From: Trinickia soli
GTDB taxonomy: Bacteria > Pseudomonadota > Gammaproteobacteria > Burkholderiales > Burkholderiaceae
DNA: 64,000 nucleotides
NCBI RefSeq assembly: GCF_002879855.1
Contig: NZ_PNYB01000027.1
Span: 1-64,000, forward strand
Reading direction: 5' to 3'
In this document: positions 56,291-64,000 of the stretch, in pieces
Layout of the letters: every line of letters begins with the position of its first letter
Numbering within the stretch: position 1 is the stretch's first letter
Position numbers and translations under genes: made by a program
Notes under the pieces: generated by a model
Databases searched by the model: none
Told to the model about the DNA's origin: nothing
Seen by the model: the letters and a program-made list of their open reading frames with translations, nothing else

Positions 56291-57205
56291 CTATTCAGGC
56301 GACGTGCTTGCCGACGCTACCGATGGTGCGATGCCACGCACCTTGGCAATCAACGACCAGGCAAGGCCAGCCCCGATCGCGGCGGTGCCGAGCATGACGA
56401 GCGGAGTGGCCGGTTCGCCGAGCAGAAAGACGGCCAACCCGACGCCGAAAGGCGGTACCAGCGCGGTGAACATGGACGCCTTCGCGCCCAATTCTCTAAC
56501 CGCGAGATTGATCAGCGTGACCGCGCCGATACTCACACCGACGCCTAGATACAGTGCCTGCAATATCAATTGCCGCCAGTCCGTGTGAAATACGGCAAAT
56601 CCCTTCAAGGCCAGATAAGGCGCCACGTAAATGACGGCACTCATTTGAACAATGCCCACCACGGCGAAGGGGTCCGCTTTCCAGCGGCGCACGAGCAGAA
56701 GATAGACGGCCCATATGAGCGCTGCGAGCACGAACAGCACATCGCCGCGCCACGCGTGAGGCAACGATTGGGTGTTATGGCCCAACACATTGGCAAAGCC
56801 GACGATGACGACCCCGCCAACCAATAACGCCAAGCCGGGAAGAGGAATATGTTCGGAGCGCCCCACGAGCCACTTCATCAGCAGCGCGCCGAAGATAGGC
56901 GTCAAGGCAGGATAAATAAGCGAACTATGCGCCGCCGGAGCCCAAGCAACACCACCGATGAGCACGAGGCTGTAAAGCGGGCCTGCCGCCAGCATCAACA
57001 CCGCCGCACGCCCCCAGCCGAGGCCGAATGCGTCGCGACCGCAGCGGCGAACCACGTACGGCAGGAGCAACAGGCCGCTCGTCGCATATCGCAAGAAGGT
57101 CTGATCGACAGCCGTGAGGCCGGCGTGATAGCCGAACTTGGAAACCACAGGTTGTCCAGCCCAAATCAGCGCCGCCAGTATTCCATACAGTACGGCAAGC
57201 CGCAT
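56291..57205 (-). CDS. EamA/DMT-family exporter
   Basis: A 304-residue, ten-helix transporter with two EamA repeats (MRLAVLYGILAALIWAGQPV, then DVLFVLAALIWAVYLLLVRR). Members export amino acids and other small metabolites. Start ATG 57205 is set by AGGAGAGG four bases upstream; an earlier in-frame ATG would add a non-helical Arg/Cys-rich segment. First gene of the halogenase operon, so probably exports the pathway product or a toxic intermediate (inference). Confidence 0.9.
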   Translation of the reverse strand: MRLAVLYGILAALIWAGQPVVSKFGYHAGLTAVDQTFLRYATSGLLLLPYVVRRCGRDAFGLGWGRAAVLMLAAGPLYSLVLIGGVAWAPAAHSSLIYPALTPIFGALLMKWLVGRSEHIPLPGLALLVGGVVIVGFANVLGHNTQSLPHAWRGDVLFVLAALIWAVYLLLVRRWKADPFAVVGIVQMSAVIYVAPYLALKGFAVFHTDWRQLILQALYLGVGVSIGAVTLINLAVRELGAKASMFTALVPPFGVGLAVFLLGEPATPLVMLGTAAIGAGLAWSLIAKVRGIAPSVASASTSPE

Positions 57206-57330
57206 TGTTCCTCTCCTTTCGGCAACGAATATGCAGCACGGGACAGCGTATCGGAGGGCGGACCGCCAAGCCATTCCAATCTCTTATGTCGTAATTCTAA
57301 TTAGCTAAGATTGATTGAAAATAATCGAAA

Positions 57331-57405
57331 ATGGCTGGACTGGATGATTGGAGATTTTTATTAGTACATCGCCGGCCGCCCGCCCCGTCGGAACACCCTC
57401 GGTAG
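57331..57405 (+). pseudogene. Possible LysR-regulator N-terminal stub
   Basis: A 24-codon frame begins MAGLDDWRFLLV, which resembles the start of LysR-type regulators (L-D-D-L/W-R-x-F), and then runs into unrelated Pro/Arg-rich codons and a stop. It is divergent from the halogenase operon, where a LysR regulator is often found. The match is short and may be chance. Confidence 0.25.
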
Positions 57406-57442
57406 CGCGCTCGCCGGCGATTAGAAAACGATTTTACCGCAC

Positions 57443-57463
57443 TGCTCGAAAGCGTTTCGAGCA
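57443..57463. repeat. Perfect 21-bp palindrome downstream of htpX
   Basis: TGCTCGAAA and TTTCGAGCA flank a GCG centre. It lies 18 bases past the htpX stop. No T run follows, so it may be a weak terminator, an mRNA-stabilising hairpin or an operator. Confidence 0.6.
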
Positions 57464-57480
57464 TAAGCAGCGCATTAACA

Positions 57481-58338
57481 TCAATCGAAACGCCCCGTAC
57501 GCGCCATTTCGGAAAGGCGGGCAATACGTTCTTCGGTGCTTGGATGAGTGCTGAATAGTTTCTGAATCCCGCCGCTGGAGAGCGGGTTCAGAATCATCAT
57601 CTGCGCCGTCGTGGGATGCGCCTCCGCGGCCGCGAACGGGATACCGGCCGCGAAGCGATGAATCTTGTCGAGCGCGGACGCAAGCGCCTGCGGATCGCCC
57701 GATAGCTGCGCACCGCCGCGATCGGCTTCGAACTCCCGTGCGCGGGATATCGCCATTTGGATCATGGCGGCGGCGATCGGCGCCAACAGCGCCACGGCAA
57801 TCCCTGCGATCGGGTTCGTCGGACGCCCTTCCTCGTCGCGCCCGCCGAAGAACATCGCGAAATTAGCGAGCGCCGAAATAGCGCCGGCCATCGTCGCCGA
57901 AATCGTCGAAATCAGGATGTCGCGATGCTTCACATGCGTGAGCTCGTGCGCCATCACGCCGCGCATTTCACGCTCGGACAGAATACGCAGAATGCCCGTG
58001 GTCGCGGCCACCGCGGCATGCTCGGGGTTTCGCCCCGTTGCGAACGCATTCGGCGCATCCTCGTTGATCAGATAGACGCGCGGCATCGGCAATCCCCCAC
58101 GCGTCGCGAGCTCGCGAACCATGCGGTAAAACTGCGGCGCGCTCGTCTCGTCCACTTCCTGCGCGTTGTACATCCTCAGGACCATCTTGTCCGAGAACCA
58201 GTACGAGAAGAAGTTCATCGCGAGCGCGATCACGAGCGCGAACATCATCCCGCGCGTCCCGCCGATCATCCCGCCGATCACGACGAACAGGGCCGTGATC
58301 GCGGCCATCAGCATCGCGGTTTTGACCCAATTGAACAT
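57481..58338 (-). CDS. htpX: Membrane zinc metalloprotease HtpX
   Basis: A 285-residue M48 peptidase that degrades damaged membrane proteins with FtsH. The catalytic HELTH zinc motif is in [14 protein letters not shown], the third ligand Glu lies in [13 protein letters not shown], and two N-terminal and two central hydrophobic segments anchor it. Start ATG 58338 ([18 protein letters not shown]) is the family N-terminus; an extension upstream does not match. Often induced by envelope stress; no CpxR site was identified. Confidence 0.96.
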   Translation of the reverse strand: MFNWVKTAMLMAAITALFVVIGGMIGGTRGMMFALVIALAMNFFSYWFSDKMVLRMYNAQEVDETSAPQFYRMVRELATRGGLPMPRVYLINEDAPNAFATGRNPEHAAVAATTGILRILSEREMRGVMAHELTHVKHRDILISTISATMAGAISALANFAMFFGGRDEEGRPTNPIAGIAVALLAPIAAAMIQMAISRAREFEADRGGAQLSGDPQALASALDKIHRFAAGIPFAAAEAHPTTAQMMILNPLSSGGIQKLFSTHPSTEERIARLSEMARTGRFD

Positions 58339-58466
58339 GCGTACTCCTTTTCCGTTTGCGTATCGAGCGACGGGCTCCGAACGAAGCCGCCCTCGACACA
58401 TAGTGCGATTGTAAGCTATTTGTCAGGAAAAGATTGATGCCAGCCGAGCGTCTGTGAAAGAGGGAA

Positions 58467-59123
58467 TCACCGCGTCGCCGTGGCGAGCTTGAGCCCCAGG
58501 CCGACGAACGCGCTGCCGACCACGCGGTCCAGCCACTTCTTCACACCCGGCTTGCCGCCCAGACGCCGCGTAACACCGCTGGCGACCCAGACCAGGAACA
58601 GGCACCACACGATGCTCATCGCGACGAACACGCCGCCGAGCGTCAGAAATGCCAGCGCCTTGTGCTGGCTTTCGCCCGACACGAACTGGGGAAAGAACGA
58701 AACGAAAAACAGCACGACCTTGGGATTGAGCACGTTCGTCCAAAAGCCCTGCAAGAAGAGTTGCCGCAACGGCTTGGACACTTGCACGGGGGCGTCGCCG
58801 TCGCCGGCGCCGTCGGGAGCCGCTTGTGACTTGGCCGATGACGAGAATGCGAGCCGCACGCCGAGGTAGATCAGATAGATCGCACCGGCGAACTTGATGA
58901 CGGTGAACGCCGTGGCGGATGCGGCGAGCAGCGCTGTCAGGCCGAACGCGCAGGCGATCGTATGCACGCAGCAGCCCGTGCAGATGCCGAGCGCCGACAT
59001 AAGACCCGCGGCACGGCCCTGCGCGACGCTACGCCCGACGATGTAGGCCGTATCGGGCCCTGGCGTCACGTTGAGCAAAAAAACCGCTGCGACGAAAAAC
59101 GGAAAGTGAACGATGCCGAGCAT
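58467..59123 (-). CDS. LysE/RhtB family amino acid exporter
   Basis: A 218-residue membrane protein with about six helices, of the LysE/RhtB family, which export amino acids or homoserine lactone-like solutes. It starts MLGIVHFPFFVAAVFLLNVTPGPDTAYIVGRSV, containing the TPGPD hallmark. A charged Ala/Gly/Asp-rich loop lies around residues 108-125. Start ATG 59123 has AAGGGGG seven bases upstream; the longer upstream frame is not family-like. Single gene between htpX and fmt; substrate unknown. Confidence 0.9.
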   Translation of the reverse strand: MLGIVHFPFFVAAVFLLNVTPGPDTAYIVGRSVAQGRAAGLMSALGICTGCCVHTIACAFGLTALLAASATAFTVIKFAGAIYLIYLGVRLAFSSSAKSQAAPDGAGDGDAPVQVSKPLRQLFLQGFWTNVLNPKVVLFFVSFFPQFVSGESQHKALAFLTLGGVFVAMSIVWCLFLVWVASGVTRRLGGKPGVKKWLDRVVGSAFVGLGLKLATATR

Positions 59124-59215
59124 GCTTTGGCCCCCTTTGCTGAAAACGCCGACGCGCCATGTTCGCATGGCGCATCGAAACAATGCATTCGTCCGTACGG
59201 CCTGCCCGCCCTCGT

Positions 59216-60214
59216 CTAGGCCGGTTCGGGCTGGCGCAGCCGCTGACCGGGCGCGAGCGCGGCGCCGGCCAGAAATTCGCGCACGGGCAGCCGTTTGCCG
59301 CCCGGCTTTTGCAGTTGCGTCAGCCGAAGCGCGCCTTCGCCGCACGCAATCACGACACCCTGCGGCGAGACGTCGACGATCGTGCCGGGCTGCGCGGCCG
59401 CTGCACCCGGCTCTGCCGTGGCGACGGGTTCGGCCGCCCAGATCTTCAGTGCGGTGCCGTCGTCGAGGGTCGCCACCCCGCCGGGAAAGGGATCGAAGGC
59501 GCGCACCTGCCTCGCGAGTTCAACGGCGCTGCGACGCCAGTCGAGCGCCGCCTCGTGCTTGCCGATTTTTTCGGCGTAGGTCACCCCTTCGGCGCTCTGC
59601 GGCGTGGCCGACAACGCCCCCGTCGTTTCCAGCACCGTCAGCGCTTCGACGATCAGTTGTGCCCCTTGCGCGGCGAGCTTGTCGTGCAATGTCGCCGTCG
59701 TGTCGTGCGCATCGATCGGTGTGCGCGCCATCTCGATCATGGCGCCCGTATCGAGCCCGGCGTCCATCTGCATCAGCGTGATACCCGTCTCTACGTCGCC
59801 CGCTTCGAGCGCGCGATGAATCGGCGCGGCGCCGCGCCAACGAGGCAACAACGACGCGTGAATGTTGATGCACCCGTACGGCGCAATGTCGAGCACTTCC
59901 TGAGGCAGCAGCAAGCCGTACGCGGCGACGACCATCACATCATGCGGTGTCGCGCGCAATTGCCCGATTGCCTGCGCCGCCTCGTTCGGATACTTGCCCG
60001 TGCGCCGCAGCGACGGCGGTTGCGCGACAGGCAGCCCGTGCTCTACGGCGTAGCGCTTGACGGCGCTCGCCTGCAGCTTCATGCCGCGGCCGGCCGGCCG
60101 GTCCGGCTGGGTCAGGACGAGCGGAACGGGAAAGCCCGCTTCGTAAATGGCAGCGAGCGCGGCGGCCGCGAACTCGGGCGTGCCGGCGAAGACGACGCGC
60201 AGCGTATGGGTCAT
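59216..60214 (-). CDS. fmt: Methionyl-tRNA formyltransferase
   Basis: Formylates initiator Met-tRNA. The 332-residue protein has the catalytic and folate-binding segment [20 protein letters not shown], the N-terminal [14 protein letters not shown] and QPDRPAGRG loop, and a C-terminal RNA-binding domain. ATG 60214 is chosen; eight more residues are possible upstream. def lies 44 bases upstream in the same orientation, the usual def-fmt pair. Confidence 0.97.
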   Translation of the reverse strand: MTHTLRVVFAGTPEFAAAALAAIYEAGFPVPLVLTQPDRPAGRGMKLQASAVKRYAVEHGLPVAQPPSLRRTGKYPNEAAQAIGQLRATPHDVMVVAAYGLLLPQEVLDIAPYGCINIHASLLPRWRGAAPIHRALEAGDVETGITLMQMDAGLDTGAMIEMARTPIDAHDTTATLHDKLAAQGAQLIVEALTVLETTGALSATPQSAEGVTYAEKIGKHEAALDWRRSAVELARQVRAFDPFPGGVATLDDGTALKIWAAEPVATAEPGAAAAQPGTIVDVSPQGVVIACGEGALRLTQLQKPGGKRLPVREFLAGAALAPGQRLRQPEPA

Positions 60215-60257
60215 GGATCGGGCGAAAGCGGTGGACAACGTGCAGTAAGGGGACGCG

Positions 60258-60761
60258 TCACATCGCGTGCGCGAGCTTCTTCATCTTGGTCTTGATGCGC
60301 GTTTGCTTGAGCGGTGACAAATACTCGACGAACACACGCCCCATCAGGTGATCCATCTCGTGCTGGATGCAAACGGCCAGCAGCCCTTCGCAATCGAGCT
60401 CGAATGACTCGCCTTTTTCGTTGAGGGCGCGCACGCGCACGCGTTCGGCGCGCTCGACTTCGTCGTAGACGCCGGGCACCGACAAGCAGCCTTCTTCGTT
60501 GATCTTGCGCTCGTCGCTCGACCAGACGATTTCAGGATTGATGAAGGCGCGTAGTTCGTTATGCGTCTCGGAGACGTCGATGACGATCACGCGCTCGTGG
60601 ACGTCGACCTGCGTCGCCGCCAAACCCACGCCGGGCGCGGCGTACATGGTTTCGGCCATGTCGGCGACGAGTTTGCGGATGCGCTCGTCCACTTTCGCGA
60701 CCGGTTTGGCGACCTTATGGAGCCGCTTATCGGGGTAATTGAGAATGCTCAGTAAAGCCAT
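60258..60761 (-). CDS. def: Peptide deformylase
   Basis: Removes the formyl group from nascent proteins. The 167-residue metalloenzyme has all three motifs: GVGLAATQ (motif 1), EGCLSVPG (motif 2 with the metal Cys) and QHEMDHLMG (motif 3, HExxH variant). The C-terminus is basic. First gene of def-fmt; it is divergent from dprA. Confidence 0.97.
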   Translation of the reverse strand: MALLSILNYPDKRLHKVAKPVAKVDERIRKLVADMAETMYAAPGVGLAATQVDVHERVIVIDVSETHNELRAFINPEIVWSSDERKINEEGCLSVPGVYDEVERAERVRVRALNEKGESFELDCEGLLAVCIQHEMDHLMGRVFVEYLSPLKQTRIKTKMKKLAHAM

Positions 60762-60933
60762 GGTGTCAAAAGTTCGGTTTGTGCGACCTGGCCGTAACGT
60801 ACACGATCGATCGGGACCTATGCGATAGGCCGTTCGGCCAGCTGGCGAAGCCCTCGGCAATGACCGAAGATACGCCGAACCGCGCACGCTTTCACGCCAC
60901 TCGCCGTGAGACGCGAACGGGCGCGCAGGCAAC

Positions 60934-61041
60934 GTTGGAGGTCGTTGGAGGTGATTTCAGATGATGAAAATTTTATCACGACGCTGGGCGGCGCGCAGGC
61001 AGCCGTACGAAGGCGCGTCGCGATGCACGCACGTTCGTTGA
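60934..61041 (+). promoter_or_regulatory. Tandem ribosome-binding sites and overlapping short ORF before dprA
   Basis: GTTGGAGGT occurs twice (60934-60942 and 60944-60952). The second copy extends to GGAGGTGAT, an exact complement of the 16S rRNA 3' end. It lies five bases before ATG ATG at 60961, which opens a 26-codon frame (MMKILSRRW...) ending at 61041, inside the dprA start region. The first copy is correctly spaced for an in-frame GTG at 60951. The layout suggests coupled or dual initiation of dprA. Confidence 0.4.
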
Positions 61042-62345
61042 GCCAGGAGGCGCTCGGCGCGTGGCTCGCGCTGTCTGCCGTCCGGGGCCTGCCGTCGGCG
61101 GTGTTGCGCGAGCTGGTCGGTGCATTCGGCGATGCACCGACCCTGCTTGCCCAACCCCTCGGCACCGTGGCCGAGAAGGCCGGCCCGGAAGCCGCGCGCG
61201 CCGTGGCCGCCGCGGCTCGGATCGAGGTGGGCGAGCAGCTGGAGCGCACGCGTGCCTGGTGCGAGACGCCCGGCCATGCCATCGTGGCCCTGGACGATCC
61301 CGCCTACCCGGCCGCCCTGCTCACCATGCACGATCCGCCGCCCATCCTCTACGTCCGCGGCCGGCTCGAATCGCTGCATGCGCCCGGTATCGCGATCGTC
61401 GGGAGTAGAAGCGCCACGCCCCAGGGCGCGGACGACGCCCGGCGTTTCGCTCGTGAGCTCGCCGCAGCGGGCTTCGTCGTCGTGTCTGGCTTGGCGCTCG
61501 GCATCGACGCCGCCGCGCATCGCGGCGCACTGGAAGGGGGCGGCGAGACGGTCGCCGTGGTCGGCACGGGGGCCGACGTCGTCTATCCGGCGCAGCACGT
61601 CGCTTTGGCGCACGATATCGCGCAGCGGGGAGCGATCATCTCCGAATGGCCGCCAGGCACACCGGCCAAGCCGGCCCACTTCCCGCAACGCAATCGCCTC
61701 ATCGCCGGCATGAGCGTGGGCGTGCTTGTCGTCGAGGCGGCCCAGCGCTCGGGCTCGCTGATCACGGCCCGCTTGGCCAATGAAATGGGGCGCGATGTAT
61801 TCGCGATCCCGGGCTCGATCCACGCGCCGCTTGCCCGTGGGTGCCATGGATTGATCAAGGACGGAGCGAAGCTGACCGAGACGCCGGAGGACGTTCTCGA
61901 AGAACTGAAGCCCATGCACGCCGCCTCCAGGGCCAACGGTAGCTCGGCGCCGCGGCAGGCAGCCGAGCCCCAAGGTGCGGCAGGCCCGTCCTCGGCCGAG
62001 CCTCGGGCAGTACGCGTGGCGTCGCCGCCCCGCAAGCGGTCGCGCCCGCGAGCCGACGGAGCGCGTACGCGCCCCGCGGCGAGCGGCGCACGGCCGACGG
62101 CGTCGCCCGCCGCGCTGCCGCTATTCGACGAAGCCGACGCGGCCCAACCGTCAAAGGTCGCGCTTTCCGGCGCGGGCGACCGGTTGCTGGCCGCGCTGGG
62201 TCATGCGCCGGCCGCCCTTGAAGTTCTGGCTGCGCGCACCGAAATGGACAGTGCGACGTTGCAGGCCGCGTTGCTCGAACTCGAACTGCGCGGGCTTTTG
62301 ACCGTCCTGCCGGGGGGCCGTTACGTTCGACACACGCGAAGCTGA
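61023..62345 (+). CDS. dprA: DNA-processing protein DprA
   Basis: Loads RecA onto incoming single-stranded DNA during natural transformation. The 440-residue protein has an N-terminal SAM-like region (LSQEALGAWLALSAVRGLPS), the Rossmann-type DprA core (IAIVGSRSATPQG, VVVSGLALGIDAAAHRGAL, GTGADVVYPAQH, SEWPPGTPAKPAHFPQRNRL, VVEAAQRSGSL) and a C-terminal winged-helix domain after an Ala/Arg/Pro-rich linker of about 90 residues. ATG 61023 is the conservative start; GTG 60951 would add 24 residues and has a good ribosome site. Divergent from def. Confidence 0.93.
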   Translation: MHARSLSQEALGAWLALSAVRGLPSAVLRELVGAFGDAPTLLAQPLGTVAEKAGPEAARAVAAAARIEVGEQLERTRAWCETPGHAIVALDDPAYPAALLTMHDPPPILYVRGRLESLHAPGIAIVGSRSATPQGADDARRFARELAAAGFVVVSGLALGIDAAAHRGALEGGGETVAVVGTGADVVYPAQHVALAHDIAQRGAIISEWPPGTPAKPAHFPQRNRLIAGMSVGVLVVEAAQRSGSLITARLANEMGRDVFAIPGSIHAPLARGCHGLIKDGAKLTETPEDVLEELKPMHAASRANGSSAPRQAAEPQGAAGPSSAEPRAVRVASPPRKRSRPRADGARTRPAASGARPTASPAALPLFDEADAAQPSKVALSGAGDRLLAALGHAPAALEVLAARTEMDSATLQAALLELELRGLLTVLPGGRYVRHTRS

Positions 62346-62419
62346 CGTCAAACGGCCGTCGAATCCGGCGTGCTACAGTCGCCAAACCGCTACCGGGAAT
62401 AGAACAGAAGGAATGCATC

Positions 62420-62797
62420 ATGCCCGCGCTGAACCTCGACACGGACTCAGACCGGATCGCCGAGCGCATCAACAACCCCAACACGCTGCTTGTCGCCTGC
62501 CTCTGCGCGCAGTGGTGCGGGACATGCCGAGAGTACCGCGCGACGTTCGACGCGTTGGCCAACGCGCATCCCGACATCTGCTTTGTCTGGATCGATATCG
62601 AAACGCACGCCGATCGTTTCGACGATCTCGATGTGGAGAACTTTCCGACGCTGCTGATAGAAGATGGCGTCACGACGCGCTTTTTCGGCACGGTGCTGCC
62701 GCACGGTGCGATCGCCGAACGGCTGCTGTCGGAGCTCACGGCCTTGCCGAACGCCGTGGGAGCGCCGAAGGTGCGACCGGCGCTCGCAGCGGCTTGA
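62420..62797 (+). CDS. Thioredoxin family protein
   Basis: A 125-residue cytoplasmic thioredoxin-fold protein. The redox motif is WCGTC in LCAQWCGTCREYRATFD, and the cis-Pro lies in VENFPTLLI. A CGTC site, compared with CGPC in thioredoxin, hints at altered redox potential. Short spacing from dprA (74 bases) allows cotranscription. Specific partner unknown. Confidence 0.88.
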   Translation: MPALNLDTDSDRIAERINNPNTLLVACLCAQWCGTCREYRATFDALANAHPDICFVWIDIETHADRFDDLDVENFPTLLIEDGVTTRFFGTVLPHGAIAERLLSELTALPNAVGAPKVRPALAAA

Positions 62798-63035
62798 GCC
62801 GACCCTCCCGCGAATGTGCCGTGCCTGCCGCGGGCGGCACGATCCGTGCACACAGAGCACGCCGGCCGGCCGTCTGCGTTGGTTGCCCCGCACAGGTCCT
62901 GGCGCGGTGGTCGGCGCCGCCGACCTGGTGCTTTTTCGGGGGAACCGGACGCCGCTTGTGCGCCGTGTGCTATAAAGCGGTCGTTGAAGGGAACACAATC
63001 CGGGATCGGACCCCGGTCACTACACTAATCCAGTC

Positions 63036-64000
63036 ATGTCCAAAGCACTGATCATTGCGGAGAAGCCCTCGGTCGCGAACGACATCGCGCGGGCGCTCGG
63101 CGGCTTCACCAAACATGACGAGTACTACGAGAACGACGAATACGTCCTCTCGTCGGCGGTCGGCCATTTGCTCGAGATCGCCGCGCCCGAAGAATACGAA
63201 GTGAAGCGAGGCAAGTGGAGCTTCGCGCATCTGCCCGTCATTCCACCGCATTTCGACCTCAACCCGATCGCAAAGAGCGAATCGCGGCTGAAGGTGTTGA
63301 CGAAGCTGATCAAGCGCAAGGACGTCGAACGGCTCATCAACGCATGTGACGCGGGGCGCGAGGGCGAACTGATCTTCCGGCTTATCGCGCAGCACGCGAA
63401 CGCCAGGAAGCCGGTCCAGCGGCTGTGGCTGCAATCGATGACGCCCGCCGCGATTCGCGACGGCTTCGCGCACCTGCGCAGCGACGCCGACATGCAACCG
63501 CTGGCCGACGCCGCACGCTGTCGCTCGGAAGCCGACTGGCTCGTCGGCATCAACGGCACGCGCGCCATGACCGCGTTCAACAGCAAAGGCGGCGGCTTTT
63601 TCCTGACGACGGTCGGGCGCGTGCAGACGCCGACGCTGTCGATCGTCGTCGAACGCGAAGAAAAGATCCGCCATTTTGTCCCGCGCGATTACTGGGAAGT
63701 GCGGGCGCAATTCGTCTGCGCAGGCGGCTTCTACGAAGGTCGCTGGTACGATCCGAAGTTCAAGCGCGACGAGTTCGATCCGGAAAAGCGCGATTCGCGG
63801 CTTTGGAGCCCCGCTGCGGCGGAAACGGTCGTCGCCGCCTGCCGCGAGCAGCTCGGCACGGTATCCGAGGAATCGAAGCCGTCGAGCCAACTGTCGCCGG
63901 CACTGTTCGATCTGACGAGCTTGCAGCGCGAAGCCAATGGCCGGTTCGGGTTTTCGGCGAAGAACACACTGGGGCTCGCACAAGCGCTGTACGAAAAACA
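63036..64000 (+). CDS. topB: DNA topoisomerase III, 5' part (cut by window end)
   Basis: Type IA topoisomerase that decatenates and relaxes DNA. The visible 321 codons contain the TOPRIM domain (MSKALIIAEKPSVANDIARA, then ACDAGREGELIFRLI with the metal-binding acidic residues) and the start of the gate domain (SEADWLVGINGTRAMTAF, TTVGRVQTPTLSIVV). The catalytic Tyr should lie beyond the window edge. ATG 63036 matches the family N-terminus. A TATAAA at about 62971 may be a -10 box for this gene. Confidence 0.93.
   Translation, partial: MSKALIIAEKPSVANDIARALGGFTKHDEYYENDEYVLSSAVGHLLEIAAPEEYEVKRGKWSFAHLPVIPPHFDLNPIAKSESRLKVLTKLIKRKDVERLINACDAGREGELIFRLIAQHANARKPVQRLWLQSMTPAAIRDGFAHLRSDADMQPLADAARCRSEADWLVGINGTRAMTAFNSKGGGFFLTTVGRVQTPTLSIVVEREEKIRHFVPRDYWEVRAQFVCAGGFYEGRWYDPKFKRDEFDPEKRDSRLWSPAAAETVVAACREQLGTVSEESKPSSQLSPALFDLTSLQREANGRFGFSAKNTLGLAQALYEK

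Larger units (their letters stand above)
57206..57480. other. AT-rich boundary region upstream of the halogenase operon
   Basis: This 275-base stretch is AT-rich in its left half, where the promoter of the minus-strand operon should lie, although no clean -35/-10 pair was found. It also contains the short plus-strand frame at 57331-57405 and the palindrome at 57443-57463. Confidence 0.55.

Overview
The window looks like chromosome 1 of a Burkholderiaceae betaproteobacterium (Burkholderia / Paraburkholderia / Trinickia type). DNA is GC-rich, and the gene order is that of the family's core genome: metK beside a lipid A acyltransferase, dapF, a DUF484 gene and xerC; dksA with hslVU; metX-metW; gatCAB divergent from mreBCD-mrdA-rodA; queC-queE-queD; an NtrY/NtrX-like pair beside rsmB; htpX; and fmt-def divergent from dprA. 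I cannot name the species from the sequence alone.

Layout. 0.4-2.4 kb: a solo DUF262/DUF1524 (GmrSD-like) gene, AT-richer than its neighbours and probably an acquired defence gene. 2.7-9.2 kb: metK with a strongly structured leader, then the divergent lpxL-dapF-DUF484-xerC-rlmI run. 9.4-13.8 kb: a His-rich COG0523 zinc GTPase, a DksA lacking most zinc-finger cysteines, and hslVU behind a sigma32-like promoter. 14.0-26.7 kb: trmO, two paralogous secreted carboxylesterases, a RegBA/PrrBA-type redox two-component system preceded by a Cys-rich CWC gene, argB, a HAD phosphatase, slmA, metX-metW and an AmpG-like permease. 26.7-42.7 kb: exonuclease III, PPK2, the GatCAB amidotransferase, the rod-shape cluster, an aldolase/Sel1 operon with a coupled leader ORF, the queuosine precursor operon with a terminator-like leader hairpin, and tRNA-Phe(GAA). 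42.7-47.8 kb: an NtrX-like regulator without its AAA+ domain, an NtrY-like kinase, DUF4390 and rsmB. 57.5-64 kb: htpX, a LysE exporter, fmt, def, dprA, a thioredoxin-like protein and the 5' part of topB.

The most interesting block is 48.16-57.2 kb: nine genes, all on the minus strand and closely packed or overlapping. In transcription order they encode a DMT/EamA exporter, a class I/II aminotransferase, a DUF2848 protein, a cupin, a flavin-dependent halogenase (WxWxIP motif), a cation/H+ antiporter, a glutathione S-transferase, a class V PLP enzyme and a ChaC-like gamma-glutamylcyclotransferase. No NRPS or PKS gene is near. This suggests a compact pathway that makes, and perhaps detoxifies or exports, a small halogenated molecule derived from an amino acid. 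It lies between core genes and is flanked by possible LysR-regulator remnants, which suggests an accessory insertion. The product is unknown.

Other points worth following: the metK leader, the queC leader terminator, the 23-codon ORF coupled to the HpcH-type aldolase, the DksA/zinc GTPase pairing, and the tandem ribosome-binding sites before dprA.
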